The notes under the pieces: generated by a model
Database searches by the model: none
Told to the model about the DNA's origin: nothing
What the model saw: the letters and a program-made list of their open reading frames with translations, nothing else
Assembly: GCF_025685625.1 (NCBI RefSeq)
Contig: NZ_JAGSYI010000002.1
Coordinates: 186,001 to 250,000, forward strand
From: Acidicapsa acidisoli
GTDB taxonomy: Bacteria; Acidobacteriota; Terriglobia; Terriglobales; Acidobacteriaceae
Direction of reading: 5' to 3'
Length of the DNA stretch: 64,000 bases
Shown here: positions 17,923-27,124 of the stretch, piece after piece
Layout of the letters: each line of letters starts with the position of its first letter
How positions within the stretch are numbered: position 1 is the first letter of the stretch
Translations under genes and position numbers: made by a program

Positions 17923-18555
17923 TTAGAGTTCGATGATTCCGCGCTTCAGGCCTATCGTGGCGGCATGAGTTCGATCATTCGCATTCAACTTCGACAGGAT
18001 GTTCTTAACCCGGCCTTTGACCGTGTCTTCGGCAACCGAAAGGATACCCGCGATTTGTTTGTTTGAATTTCCGGTGGCGATCAGGCGAAGGACATCGATT
18101 TCCGCTGGTGTCAGTGCATCATCCGTTGCGTGTTCAGCCAGTTCAAACGAAACTCCAGGCGACAAGGCCTTCTTACCGCTGTGAACTGCGCGGATCATGT
18201 CCACAAGATCTTTGTGCATGGTACTTTTTAGAAGATAGGCGTGTGCACCGGCCTTGAGGGCTCGGAGCACTTGCACATCGCCACTATATGTCGTGAGTAC
18301 GATTATCCTTGCTTCAGGAAATTCGCCACGAATCGATATGATCGCATCGAGTCCATTCATCTCCGGCATCTGCAAATCCATCAGCGTAACATCAGGCTTA
18401 TGAGCGCGGAACAGGCGGACAGCCTCAAGACCGCTGGATCCCTCCGCAACCAGTTGCATGTCGGGGTGGTCAGCCAGGAGGCTGGTGATTCCCTGGCGGA
18501 AAATAGGGTGATCGTCGACCGCCAGAACTCGGATTAGTTGAATATCCATAGCCAT
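17923..18555 (-). CDS. NarL/LuxR-family response regulator
   Basis: The start is ATG 18555 (MAMDIQLIRVLAVDD), 4 bp after the stop of the upstream histidine kinase; a longer frame to 18621 would overlap that gene. The receiver domain has the acidic pair D14/D15, phosphoacceptor Asp60 (LMDLQMPEMNG), a Thr switch (VLTTYSG) and Lys (LLKST). A LuxR helix-turn-helix follows (LTPAEIDVLRLIATGNSNKQIAGILSV...VKGRVKNILSKL). It is the obvious cognate output of the propeller histidine kinase at 18560-21682. Target genes are unknown; the DoxX gene directly downstream is one candidate. Confidence 0.92.
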   Translation of the reverse strand: MAMDIQLIRVLAVDDHPIFRQGITSLLADHPDMQLVAEGSSGLEAVRLFRAHKPDVTLMDLQMPEMNGLDAIISIRGEFPEARIIVLTTYSGDVQVLRALKAGAHAYLLKSTMHKDLVDMIRAVHSGKKALSPGVSFELAEHATDDALTPAEIDVLRLIATGNSNKQIAGILSVAEDTVKGRVKNILSKLNANDRTHAATIGLKRGIIEL

Positions 18556-18559
18556 CACG

Positions 18560-21500
18560 TTAACTTCGCCGGAAACTGGATAAGATGGACCAACGCACGG
18601 AGGGTGGCTTTGCGTAAACACTTGCCGCGGGAATACTCAACTCGATCTCAGTGCCGACGTTCGGCTGACTCCAGACCTCCAGCGTACCCCCTACGAGTTT
18701 TGCGCGTTCCCGCATCCCCCGCAAGCCCCAATGTCCGGCCTTGTGATCACGGTTGAGAATAGCAGGATCAATTCCTGTTCCATTATCACCAATCCTGAGT
18801 CGCAGGTGTTGCTCATCGTATCGGATTTCAACCTCGATTCGACGGGCATTCGCATGCCTGATCGCATTGCGTACCGCCTCCGTCGCAATCCGGTACACTT
18901 CGTCACGGATGATGGGATTGAGAGGCACGGGAGGTCCCTCGATCTGCACATGAATCTCGGGGACCGGTTCCGAGGCTGCGCCGCTCAGAAATTCTTTTGC
19001 AAAATTGCTGATCGCCAGGTCCAGGTCAGTTGCAGCTGATCCACTCGAGCGCAGCGCATGTACAGTATCCCTGCCTTCGATAACCGCATTCGTCGCTTGC
19101 TCGATTGCACGGTCGACGCGCCGCTTGGCCTCATCCGGCTGCGACGGAAGCACATTGGATACAGTTTGAAGATGAGGCAGCAACGCACTGAAGCTTTGCA
19201 GCAAAGTGTCGTGAAGGTCTCGCGCCATGCGGGTTCGTTCTTCTACGCGCGCCTCCATCCCCGCCGTAAACTGTGCTTCCAACTGCCGAACCCGGAAGAG
19301 ATAGGCCCCCCACAACAACAGGAGAAGTGCAGTCACACAGCAGAGACGGAACCAGGTGGTTTGGTAGTAGGCCGCCGCGATTGAAAAGTGCAGAGAGGCC
19401 CCCGTATCGTTCCACACGCCGCTGTTGTTGCAGGCGATCAGACGAAAGACGTAATTACCCGGCGCGAGATTTGAGTATCGCACCTCGCGATCGGTCGTGA
19501 CCTCCCACTTGTTACGACTCTGCCCTTCCAGTTGGTAGCGAAACTGAACTTTTTCCGGCGCGACAAAACTGAGCGCGGCGTAATCGATCTTAAGATCGCG
19601 AATTTGGGGTGGGAGGCGTATTCCGTTCGACGCCTCGTAGATATTGCCATTCGCGGTGATTCGCTCAATGTCTACTGGTGGCGGAATCTGATTACTCGGA
19701 AGATGCTGCGGATCAATTACGCTTACACCTCCAAGATATCCTTGGAACCACATTTTCCCGTCTGATGGCCAGATTGCTTGGGAGCCTACCTGCATTCCGA
19801 TGGGTGCATTCGACACTCCGTCGGAGCTGTCGAAAACTAACGGCTGAATCTTTTGTTGGGATTCGGCGCCCCACGCATCCAATTCGCTGCGCACTATACG
19901 GACCAGACCGCAGGTCATGTTGAGCCAGAACGCGTGTTTTTCGTCTTGTGTGATCCAATGAATCGCGTCGCAGGGCAGGCCATTCTTGCTCGTCAGTGTG
20001 AGAACCCGGCCATTCTTGATTCGGCTTAAGCCACCTTCGGTTGCCGCCCAAACGGTATCATCGGTCTCGATGTGCAGCGCACTGACCCTGCCATTGCCCA
20101 TCCCTTCCGCACGTCCGTAGGTTTCTTTGATTTGACCGTCACTGAAATACGCGACTCCACCCCCATCAAATCCAAGCCACAGGCCGCCCGTCGAGCGATC
20201 GGCCGCCAAAGACTGCGCACCGTCTCTGTGCCCGATGTTGGCCCAAGAGATTCGCTGGACAGTTCCGTTCCTCGATAACCGTATGAGACCCTGGCCTTCG
20301 TTCGCGATCCAGAGCTCCCCTTGCTTGTCCTGGGCAACGGACGTTACAACTCCCCCTGGAACACCTCGTATTGACACAAACCGGCCATTCTCCATGTAGC
20401 CGAACGCATATGGAGTCGATACCAGGATTCGGCCAGCATTGTCCGAAAAAACAGACACGGATACACGGTCACCCAATCCACGACTTCCAACATAGTGCAC
20501 AGGGAACCATACAGTCTTTGATTGTGATTTGTGATCGTCGGCTGTACCGTAGATCGTCAATTCTCCGTGTTTCCACATCCTCAAACCATCATTGCTGCCC
20601 GTCCATATACTTCCATCTTTGGCCTCCACCACAGAGCCCCTTCCGGGGATCGTTGCAAAGCCCTCGTGTTGGGCGTACGTCGCGACTGCGTAGTTGCGAA
20701 AACGATCAAGCCCGCTCAAGGTGGCGACCCAGACATCCCCTTCGCGATCTTCGAAGAGCGAGGTGACGAGATCGCCGGAGAGTCCATCAGCCTGTGAAAA
20801 TGCGTCGGTGCGTCCGTGATGAAGATGCACAACACCGGCTCCCGCAGTTCCAATCCAGACGCCTCCGTCGCGGTCCCTGAGAATTCTTGTCCCATCGACG
20901 TTGCGTGCCTGAGCGGGGTAAGGATGCTGAGTTTCCAGTTTCCCTCCCCCGAATTGAGCGAGCTCTCCTGGCAAAGGAATCAATAGGGTTCCATCACTGG
21001 CCTCAGCCAGATCTGGCACAACAGCCGTCGCAAATGGCATGTGATAGTACTTTGGGGGACCGGGCCTCCATCGCCAAACTCCGTCAGGCGCCACGACCCA
21101 TAGCACGCCGTGGCCATCTTCATGCAGGAAACTCACTCCCTTAGGGAGGGGGGCACCCGATCCACGGCAGTCACCATTTATTCTATCCATCGCGCAGAGC
21201 TTTCCAGGCGATGCCAACGAGGAGCTTCCGACCCAAACAGTCCCGTTGCGATCCTCAAGAATCGAAGCGATAAGCAAGCCAGAAAGGCTCGGGTATCGAG
21301 TGAGTTTGCCGTCCTTCCAGCTCGCCAAGCCTGTCATTGTGCCGATCCAGAAAGTGCCGTCGCGGCCGACATGGAGGCACACAATAAAATTGCTGGGAAG
21401 TGGTTCGCCATTCAACGGTGGCTGCCAAGGCTCAACGCGGACGCCGTCGAACCGAAACAACCCGAAGCCGGTGCCCAGCCAGATGTAGCCGTCTGGCGTC

Positions 21501-21682
21501 TGCGCAATTGACCTGATGTAGCCTTGCGTGAAGCCGTCGCGAACCAGCCACGCAGTGTGGGCGTATTGACTCACGTCGTGTGAAGGGTCTAACGCAAGTG
21601 TGGAAGGACACAAGAGCAGCAGACTTAACGCGCCGACGACGAAAGCCGCGAGTTTGAGCCGTGTTTTGTCGTACCCTGGCAT
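18560..21682 (-). CDS. Propeller/Y_Y_Y-domain sensor histidine kinase (HisKA_3 type)
   Basis: ATG 21682 is preferred (GGAAAG about 11 nt upstream) over an in-frame TTG at 21712. Signal or membrane segment (AAFVVGALSLLLLCPSTLA), then about 650 residues of two-component-regulator propeller repeats (TPDGYIWLGTGFGLFRFDG, DRDGGVWIGTAGAGVVHLH), a Y_Y_Y domain (VQFRYQLEG...VRYSNLAPGNYVF), one transmembrane helix (LCCVTALLLLLWGAYLF), the H-box RDLHDTLLQSF (His824), and an HATPase with EAVRNAIRH, DNGTGID and GLRGMRERA. This is a one-polypeptide periplasmic ligand sensor and NarL-type kinase, as in glycan sensors. The regulator gene begins 4 bp downstream. The ligand is unknown. Confidence 0.93.
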   Translation of the reverse strand: MPGYDKTRLKLAAFVVGALSLLLLCPSTLALDPSHDVSQYAHTAWLVRDGFTQGYIRSIAQTPDGYIWLGTGFGLFRFDGVRVEPWQPPLNGEPLPSNFIVCLHVGRDGTFWIGTMTGLASWKDGKLTRYPSLSGLLIASILEDRNGTVWVGSSSLASPGKLCAMDRINGDCRGSGAPLPKGVSFLHEDGHGVLWVVAPDGVWRWRPGPPKYYHMPFATAVVPDLAEASDGTLLIPLPGELAQFGGGKLETQHPYPAQARNVDGTRILRDRDGGVWIGTAGAGVVHLHHGRTDAFSQADGLSGDLVTSLFEDREGDVWVATLSGLDRFRNYAVATYAQHEGFATIPGRGSVVEAKDGSIWTGSNDGLRMWKHGELTIYGTADDHKSQSKTVWFPVHYVGSRGLGDRVSVSVFSDNAGRILVSTPYAFGYMENGRFVSIRGVPGGVVTSVAQDKQGELWIANEGQGLIRLSRNGTVQRISWANIGHRDGAQSLAADRSTGGLWLGFDGGGVAYFSDGQIKETYGRAEGMGNGRVSALHIETDDTVWAATEGGLSRIKNGRVLTLTSKNGLPCDAIHWITQDEKHAFWLNMTCGLVRIVRSELDAWGAESQQKIQPLVFDSSDGVSNAPIGMQVGSQAIWPSDGKMWFQGYLGGVSVIDPQHLPSNQIPPPVDIERITANGNIYEASNGIRLPPQIRDLKIDYAALSFVAPEKVQFRYQLEGQSRNKWEVTTDREVRYSNLAPGNYVFRLIACNNSGVWNDTGASLHFSIAAAYYQTTWFRLCCVTALLLLLWGAYLFRVRQLEAQFTAGMEARVEERTRMARDLHDTLLQSFSALLPHLQTVSNVLPSQPDEAKRRVDRAIEQATNAVIEGRDTVHALRSSGSAATDLDLAISNFAKEFLSGAASEPVPEIHVQIEGPPVPLNPIIRDEVYRIATEAVRNAIRHANARRIEVEIRYDEQHLRLRIGDNGTGIDPAILNRDHKAGHWGLRGMRERAKLVGGTLEVWSQPNVGTEIELSIPAASVYAKPPSVRWSILSSFRRS

Positions 21683-22354
21683 CAGTGGCAACGCTTTCCG
21701 GCCCAATTCCAAGTTTCAGGCACAAGTGTGTATTACTGCCAGAGAATATATAACTGAAATACCGCTCCGCCGTATAGAAAACAAGTCTCTGCTGGTGTGG
21801 TTTTGCCACGACTACCGGTCTTGGACACGGTGAAGTTGGCGGACCATGGAGTGACCCTATCGGCGGGCCCGACGGTAGAGGCTTGCCCGTATTGTCGGTC
21901 CTCTCGGTTCGCTTTAGCCGAACCGGAGGTATCACCGTACTCCTCTCTCTCTTTCAACAACATCAGATGCTCTGGGTATGACACCGTGCCGTGCCCAACA
22001 GCCTGGAGTGTCGCCGCAAAGACGCGTGTCGCCCACGCGACATTTGAAACACGTCTCTTGCTCTAAGAGCGACCGAACAGGGCTCCCCAAAAACTTATCC
22101 GTGATTCTCCACAACACCAGCGAATCCGCCATACTTTGCAATTAAACGCAGCTCAAACCGCGAATGCAGTGAAGAAATATGAGAACAAGCGCTTTAGAGA
22201 TTTAGCGCTTCTCAGCAATGACACCGGCGAACCTTCTCTTTTGGGATTTGTCTAGATCCGGTTCTAGCCAGGCCCATCAGTATTTGGTCCACGAGTTGCT
22301 AAGACAACTGCGGAATTCCGATCGACATTCCACTTGCAAATAGGAGAGGTCGCT
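21683..22354. other. Divergent intergenic region with candidate sigma-54 promoter
   Basis: This spacer of about 670 bp lies between the histidine kinase (-) and the SDR gene (+). Short open frames here (for example at 21733-21984 and 21797-22066) have no recognisable motifs and no good ribosome sites. The segment 22140-22260 is more AT-rich than its surroundings. The sigma-54-like element at 22285 is the only site I can name. Confidence 0.4.
22285..22299 (+). promoter_or_regulatory. Candidate sigma-54 promoter upstream of SDR-DUF417 genes
   Basis: TGGTCCACGAGTTGC plus T keeps the invariant GG and the TTGC[T] with correct spacing, but the -24 part deviates from consensus (TCCACG in place of CACG). 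It lies about 55 bp before the GTG start at 22355, a sensible position for driving that gene. Confidence 0.35.
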
Positions 22355-23137
22355 GTGAGAAGCAAGGATCAGGCGGTTGGAGGCAACGCCAAGAAGCTAT
22401 TGGGAAAGGTCGCCGTCATCACGGGAGGCTCGACGGGAATGGGGCTGGCGACAGCAAAGAGGTTCGTTGACGAGGGTATGGATCGCGTATTCATCACGGG
22501 TCGCCGTAAAGATGCATTGGATGCCGCAGTTGCGGAAATTGGTTCCAATGCTGTTGGAATTCAGGGAGACGTGGCGAATCTGAAGGATCTCGACCATCTG
22601 TATGAAGTCGTTCAGAGTTCCGGTCGGAAACTAGATGTAGTCTTCGCGAATGCTGGCATCTCACAAATCGGGCCTTTAGGAAGCGTAGACGAAACGTTCT
22701 TCGATCTTCACTTCAATGTAAATGTGAAAGGACTATTTTTCACAGTGCAGAAGGCCCTCCCTCTGTTAAGGGATGGCGCCTCAATCATTCTCAACGCATC
22801 AATCGCAACCATAAAAGGGTTCCCAGGTATCAGCGTATACAGCGCCACGAAGGGCGCTGTGCGGTCCTTCGCGCGTACCTGGACGAATGAACTCCGCGAC
22901 AGGCGTATTCGTGTGAATGCAATCAGTCCTGGTCACATCGACACGCCGATCTTCGAAAGTTGGGAAAAGGGCGAAGCCCTAACCAAGATAAAAGACGAAC
23001 TCGCGAAAAACGTTCCTCTAGGCCGTCTCGGAGATCCAGATGAAATTGCGAAGGTTGTCGCGTTTCTCGCGTCGGATGAGGCAAGTTACATCTCGGGCAT
23101 TGAACTCTTTGTGGATGGCGGTGTAGCTCAAATCTAA
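22355..23137 (+). CDS. Short-chain dehydrogenase/reductase (SDR)
   Basis: Start at GTG 22355, set by a strong AGGAGAGG at 22342-22349; an in-frame TTG at 22334 lies upstream of that site. Classical SDR of about 260 residues: Rossmann motif TGGSTGMGLA, an NAG-type motif (FANAGIS), catalytic Ser in LNASIATIKG, YSATK as the Tyr-x-x-x-Lys pair, and PGHIDTP after strand 6, ending with GIELFVDGG. Residues after beta2 (ITGRRK) suggest NADP(H) preference. The substrate is unknown. It is the first of a rightward run with the DUF417 protein 48 bp downstream. Confidence 0.92.
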   Translation: MRSKDQAVGGNAKKLLGKVAVITGGSTGMGLATAKRFVDEGMDRVFITGRRKDALDAAVAEIGSNAVGIQGDVANLKDLDHLYEVVQSSGRKLDVVFANAGISQIGPLGSVDETFFDLHFNVNVKGLFFTVQKALPLLRDGASIILNASIATIKGFPGISVYSATKGAVRSFARTWTNELRDRRIRVNAISPGHIDTPIFESWEKGEALTKIKDELAKNVPLGRLGDPDEIAKVVAFLASDEASYISGIELFVDGGVAQI

Positions 23138-23185
23138 CCTGCCACACGTTCGTCAAGTTGAAGCTAAAAGCAGGAGAGCACAACA

Positions 23186-23686
23186 ATGGCACATTCAGTC
23201 AGCGGTCCGGCTACAGAAAGCCCGATGAGCAGAACAACAGATGAAATCATCTCGGCAATTACTCGCTTCGGTCATCGAATGCTTAGTTATGGTCTAGCGC
23301 TCGTGATCGGTTGGATTGGCATGATGAAATTCACCGAATACGAGGCACGGGGCATCGAGCCTCTCGTTGTACACAGTCCATTGTTGGGTTGGATGTATCA
23401 CCTTTGGACTGTTCGACAGTTTTCCGACGGGTTGGGGGTGGTTGAAGTTGCCATAGCAATATTGATCGCGCTGCGTCACTGGTCGCCGAAGGCGTGCGCA
23501 ATCGGAAGCGCCGCCGCAGTTCTGATGTTTCTGACGACGCTTTCGTTTTTGTTTTCGACGCCTGGTTGGGAACAGAGCCTGGGCGGCTTTCCGGCACTCT
23601 CCGCTATGCCGGGCCAGTTCTTGCTCAAAGACATTGTTTTGCTGGGTGCCTCAATCTGGTCACTCGGCGAGGCATTGACGACATAA
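23186..23686 (+). CDS. DUF417/YkgB (RclC-like) inner membrane protein, copy 1
   Basis: The 166-residue protein starts at ATG 23186 after CAGGAGAG. Four hydrophobic segments and the family pattern are visible: LVIGWIGMMKFTEYEARGIEPLVVHSPLLGWMY, then VVEVAIAILIALRHWSPKA, then FLTTLSFLFSTPGWE, then FLLKDIVLLGASIW. In E. coli a member (RclC) belongs to the reactive-chlorine-resistance operon; the molecular activity is not known. A second copy of the family is at 24694-25257. Position after an SDR and before a flavoprotein stub fits a redox-stress role, which is inference. Confidence 0.85.
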   Translation: MAHSVSGPATESPMSRTTDEIISAITRFGHRMLSYGLALVIGWIGMMKFTEYEARGIEPLVVHSPLLGWMYHLWTVRQFSDGLGVVEVAIAILIALRHWSPKACAIGSAAAVLMFLTTLSFLFSTPGWEQSLGGFPALSAMPGQFLLKDIVLLGASIWSLGEALTT

Positions 23687-23718
23687 GGAACAAAACACTT
23701 TCGAAAAAGGAAAAGACG

Positions 23719-23826
23719 ATGAGCACCAATCAAGATCCTTTTTTCTCCTCGCCATTTCGAAGGGATGAATTGGAAGACTTCGATCTCGTAATTCTCGGTG
23801 GCGGCACATCGATGCTTCGCGATTGA
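23719..23826 (+). pseudogene. Truncated flavoprotein start (35 codons)
   Basis: Starting at ATG 23719 after AAAGGAAAAG, this frame encodes 35 residues ending FDLVILGGGTSMLRD. The segment matches the start of a FAD/NAD(P) Rossmann fold (hydrophobic strand then GGGT) as in RclA/mercuric-reductase-type disulfide oxidoreductases, but stops after the glycine loop. The next 130 bp contain no continuation. It follows the DUF417 gene by 32 bp, as rclA and rclC neighbour each other elsewhere. A remnant is likely; a real small protein cannot be excluded. Confidence 0.4.
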
Positions 23827-23957
23827 CCGGATGATAGCTATTTCCGACCAGCCTCAACGGTCTCTGAAGGAAGACAATCGCTCGCGCGATATTACCGTCA
23901 AGTCCAATTCAGGAATGGCCCTTTTCTCTGTGTAGAGATTCATTTAAGGAGCTTACG

Positions 23958-24593
23958 ATGAGTCGTCGCTATGCTGTTTTTCCGAATGTCTGTGCCCCAG
24001 ACCGAAGGATCCGACCAGATGATGAGATCGTTTTGGCTGCCCGAGCAGGATCACCCGTAGCTTTCACTGAACTGCATGGAATCTATTCGCGTCGCCTCTA
24101 TAACGTCATCGTTGCTATAACAAAGAATCCAGAAGATGCCGAAGATGCGTTACAAGAGACGTTCTTGCGCGCCTTTCTGGGAATTCATTCCTTTGAAGGC
24201 AGATCGACGATATATTCGTGGCTGACCCGAATCGCCATCAACTCCGCGCTTATGATACTTCGCAAACGGCGCGCTCGATCCGAGATACTGCTTGACCTGC
24301 AACCCGATGGCACAAACAAAACATTCTGTCTCGATTTCCAGGATACTTCCTTAGGCCCTGAGGAGGTCTGCGATCTTCAACAGCGTTCAGCCAAGGTTAC
24401 GCGCGCGATTGACAAGCTTGGCCCTCATATTCGAGAAACTCTTCGGATGCGGATAGACAAAGAGGCCTCTGTCGAAGAGATTAGCCAGGCATTGAAAATT
24501 AGCGGAGCAGCCGTTAAGTCTCGCCTGCATCGGGCGCGGCGGCAACTTTCCGCGAGACCTGACCTCAAGCGCTTGGCGGCAAGCCAACACTGA
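23958..24593 (+). CDS. ECF-type sigma-70 family RNA polymerase sigma factor
   Basis: The 211-residue protein starts at ATG 23958 with AAGGAG 8 nt upstream. Region 2: EIVLAARAGSPVAFTELHGIYSRRLYN, then DAEDALQETFLRAFLGIHSFEGRSTIYSWLTRIAIN. Region 4: LGPHIRETLRMRI...VEEISQALKISGAAVKSRLHRARRQL, the helix-turn-helix for the -35 element. No anti-sigma factor gene is adjacent. It lies between two DUF417 paralogues, so it may control them or report the same stress. Confidence 0.92.
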   Translation: MSRRYAVFPNVCAPDRRIRPDDEIVLAARAGSPVAFTELHGIYSRRLYNVIVAITKNPEDAEDALQETFLRAFLGIHSFEGRSTIYSWLTRIAINSALMILRKRRARSEILLDLQPDGTNKTFCLDFQDTSLGPEEVCDLQQRSAKVTRAIDKLGPHIRETLRMRIDKEASVEEISQALKISGAAVKSRLHRARRQLSARPDLKRLAASQH

Positions 24594-24693
24594 TTGACCA
24601 AGATTGTCTCAAACAACGTCGCTGCATGTTACACGGAATGAGGCTGTCTTCACCAAATGTAGTCACACCGACCTTCGGTAAGGAGAAATGATC

Positions 24694-25257
24694 ATGAATG
24701 ACCACCTATCAGTCCACGCAATGAATTCAGGTAGCGACGACCGATCTTCCTCCGGCTCACCAAGACAATCCGGAAGGAATTTGACGAGATTGGCAGCCTG
24801 GGTCAGCGATCGTCATCTTCCATTCCTGGTCATCAGCATCGGAATGATTGTGATGCTTCTGTGGGCCGGGGCGTTCAAGATGACGGTTCCCGGCGCCGAG
24901 GGCATAGTCCCCTTAGTGTCCAACAGTCCTCTCATCTGGTGGCACTTCAAAATATTTGGACCTTACATCGGCTCAGATATCATCGGTTCCACAGAATGGC
25001 TCGCAGCCATATTGTTTATAGTGGGCTACTGGAGGCCTAAAGCCGGCATGGTCGGCGGCATGATCACAGTGCTCATGTTCTCGACAACCAGCTCAATGCT
25101 ACTGTCGACCCCGGGCACACTCATCACAGTTCACGGCATGCGATACATGAACAACCTGGGACTATTTCTATACAAGGATGTCATCGCACTTGGTGCATCC
25201 CTGTACTTGTTTAGCTACTTTGGTCATAGAGCCCTCCTTGAAGAAAACAGAAGCTAA
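24694..25257 (+). CDS. DUF417/YkgB (RclC-like) inner membrane protein, copy 2
   Basis: ATG 24694 is preferred: the AGGAG at 24681-24685 is 8 nt away, against 2 nt for the in-frame ATG at 24688. After a polar, Ser-rich N-terminus of about 35 residues come four hydrophobic segments with the family pattern: MLLWAGAFKMTVPGAEGIVPLV, then EWLAAILFIVGYWRPKAG, then STTSSMLLSTPGT, and YKDVIALGASLYLF. It is clearly a paralogue of the protein at 23186. The 3' end overlaps the tail of the minus-strand SDR pseudogene. Confidence 0.85.
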   Translation: MNDHLSVHAMNSGSDDRSSSGSPRQSGRNLTRLAAWVSDRHLPFLVISIGMIVMLLWAGAFKMTVPGAEGIVPLVSNSPLIWWHFKIFGPYIGSDIIGSTEWLAAILFIVGYWRPKAGMVGGMITVLMFSTTSSMLLSTPGTLITVHGMRYMNNLGLFLYKDVIALGASLYLFSYFGHRALLEENRS

Positions 25258-26034
25258 TATGAAATGATCTTTTTGAAATCACATTGGCTGGCGAAGTGGA
25301 AATGAATATCCTGTCCAACTGTGCTCTGAGACTCCCGAGGCTTGCTCCACCATCGACAAAGAGTGTCTGTCCGGTGATGTATGCTGCGCCCTTGCTGGCC
25401 AGGAAGGCAATTGTCGCGGCGATTTCACTGGCATGCGCGAAACGTCGCATTGGCACATTAGTCAGATAACGCGCTTCTCCGTCGCTGCCGGGAGGGTTGT
25501 TGGCACGAAATAGCTCGGTTTCAGTGGGCCCGGGGCGACAGCGTTCGCTGTAATTCCGTCTGCCGCTAGCTCTATGGTCATCGTCCGGATAATACTTTCC
25601 AGTGCAGCCTTCGCCGCTGCGTAGCTCGAACGGTACGCGAGGCCTCGGGTGACAAGGCTAGTGATATTGACAATCCGTCCGAATCGGGCGGCCCGCATAC
25701 CGGGAAGGAGCGCCTGGGTGAGTTGCAGTGCCGGACGCACATTTAGGTCCATCACGGTGGCAAAAGCTTTGAGGTCGACCCGGTCGACCGTCTCGTGCAA
25801 GGCCATGCCTACGTTATTCACGATGCCCAAAACATGGCCATTTGCGACGAGGGCCTTTGCAACAACGTCAGTATGCTGGTGATCGGCGAGATCTGTCTCA
25901 ATGAACCTTCCCGGAAAGTGCGGCGGCTTACGCCGAGCTATCCCGATGATTGTCCAGCCGTCGCTCGCAAGCGCATCCGCGGCCGCACGGCCGATCCCAC
26001 GGGATGCCCCAGTGATTGCAATAGTTTGTGTCAC
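25211..26034 (-). pseudogene. Frameshifted short-chain dehydrogenase (SDR)
   Basis: The N-terminal part (26034 to 25462) is a typical SDR: TGASRGIGRA, NNVGMALHE, ITSLVTRG, YAAAK, and PGPLKPSYF, ending TEKRVI-stop. The missing C-terminus is in another frame directly after: YLTNVPMRRFAHASEIAATIAFLAS...GQTLFVDGGASLG. One base lost (or two gained) around 25465-25475 explains the break. A sequencing error is possible, but neighbouring relics favour true decay. The unrelated tail beyond GASLG reads into the 3' end of the DUF417 gene. Confidence 0.8.
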
Positions 26035-26040
26035 GTTTAG

Positions 26041-26322
26041 TTATTCCTGACCCTTTGCCGACTGCAAAGACTTGACGAGTGCTGCGGCTGCAGCACCTTC
26101 CAGAGACAGACCGTATCGGACCTCGTGAATTAAGCGCTCCTTCAATGGCTGGATGAAATGGATCCGCGTATTGCGCCGGGTCACCTCAGGGACTTTCAGG
26201 TATTGGGCAGCAAGCTCGCGGGCGCGAATCACGGCGCGGCCATTTGGTACAACTTCTGCGACACCCCCCCATTCCAGCGCGGTGCGGGCTGTGACGGGAT
26301 GCGGGTTGACGCGGGGAGTACC
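26041..26322 (-). pseudogene. C-terminal remnant of an enoyl-CoA hydratase/isomerase
   Basis: An open frame, closed upstream by TGA at 26323-26325, encodes TARTALEWGGVAEVVPNGR, then RARELAAQYLKVP, then TRIHFIQPLKERL and RYGLSLEG. This is the C-terminal third of crotonase-family enzymes: the A-x-x-x-G-x-V-x-E-V segment followed by the helix RA.ELA..L. The N-terminal two thirds, including the oxyanion-hole and acyl-CoA motifs, are absent. The remaining piece starts where the frame is lost and cannot be active. Confidence 0.65.
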
Positions 26323-26499
26323 TCAATGCTGTTGGGCGAACCGCTACACCTCAATCGAAGCGTCATACGAAGAGCGCATGGTTGATGATGAGCCCAACAG
26401 GGCGAGTCGCTCATCCGGGCCCAAAACCGGACTTGGGCAGGAGATCTACAGAGCGGAGGTCGCGGGTGCGATTACCTCTCTCTTCGTGGTGACGAAGCC

Positions 26500-26881
26500 G
26501 TTTGGAGGTACGGACGCCGATGGCATCGCATTCGCTATCTTTGTTAGTCACCAGAAAACAATCTGGCCAAGGCCGGCTGCGCTGGAAAAGGGATCGGCGG
26601 GAGCCCGGTATCACGCTATTGCCGAAGAGGGCGTGGCGCTTAAAGACATCGCCACCGCTATCGGCCACGGCCTGCACGCGCCTGTTATTTCCATTTCACG
26701 GGAACAGGCCCAGGAGCATTTCGGCTTCCTCGGGTTCTTCGCTGGGAGGGACGCTCATACCTCCAGCGCGAAGACCCGCGAGCAGATTGGATGGAACCCA
26801 TGCTTCCAGAAGACCGGCATCGCCTTCTCCAACTTCCTCCCGGCTAAAGCCTTTCGAGCGCCCATCCATTTTATTGTCTAA
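26500..26881 (+). pseudogene. C-terminal remnant of an NAD-dependent epimerase/extended SDR
   Basis: Part of a longer open frame (from 26153), but only this part resembles a protein family: GARYHAIAEEGVALKDIATA, then IGHGLHAPVISIS, AQEHFGFLGFFAGRD and SSAKTREQIGWNP. This is the usual C-terminus of atypical SDR/NAD-dependent epimerase proteins. The N-terminal Rossmann half is missing and upstream codons read antisense to the enoyl-CoA hydratase remnant. Not expected to be functional. Confidence 0.55.
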
Positions 26882-27124
26882 TAAAGAACTAAATAGTTCA
26901 CTATCTCTACTTCCTCGCCGCACCGCTCAGTCACGACGAGACTGTACTGCTCACATTGGCAGGTAAGGAAGCCTCAATTGAATTGCTTGATTCTCATGCG
27001 CAAAGCTCAAAGCGGATTCGCTGCCTTGTGGTGAAAGACAGAAATGGATCGCTTCGGCTACTGGCGCTCCGATGTCCGCCTGCTTCAGAATCCCAATAGA
27101 GGATCAGACTCAGGACCTGGCGAT
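26882..27124. other. Spacer without recognisable gene
   Basis: About 240 bp between the epimerase remnant and the 3' end of the secreted hypothetical gene. I see no coding motif or clear terminator. Confidence 0.3.

Noticed and set aside
21733-22066. Short frames in the gap before the SDR gene
   Set aside because: Composition and lack of motifs or ribosome sites suggest chance open frames.
26153-26499. Upstream part of the plus-strand 242-residue frame
   Set aside because: It is antisense to the enoyl-CoA hydratase remnant and shows no motif; only the epimerase-like end was kept.
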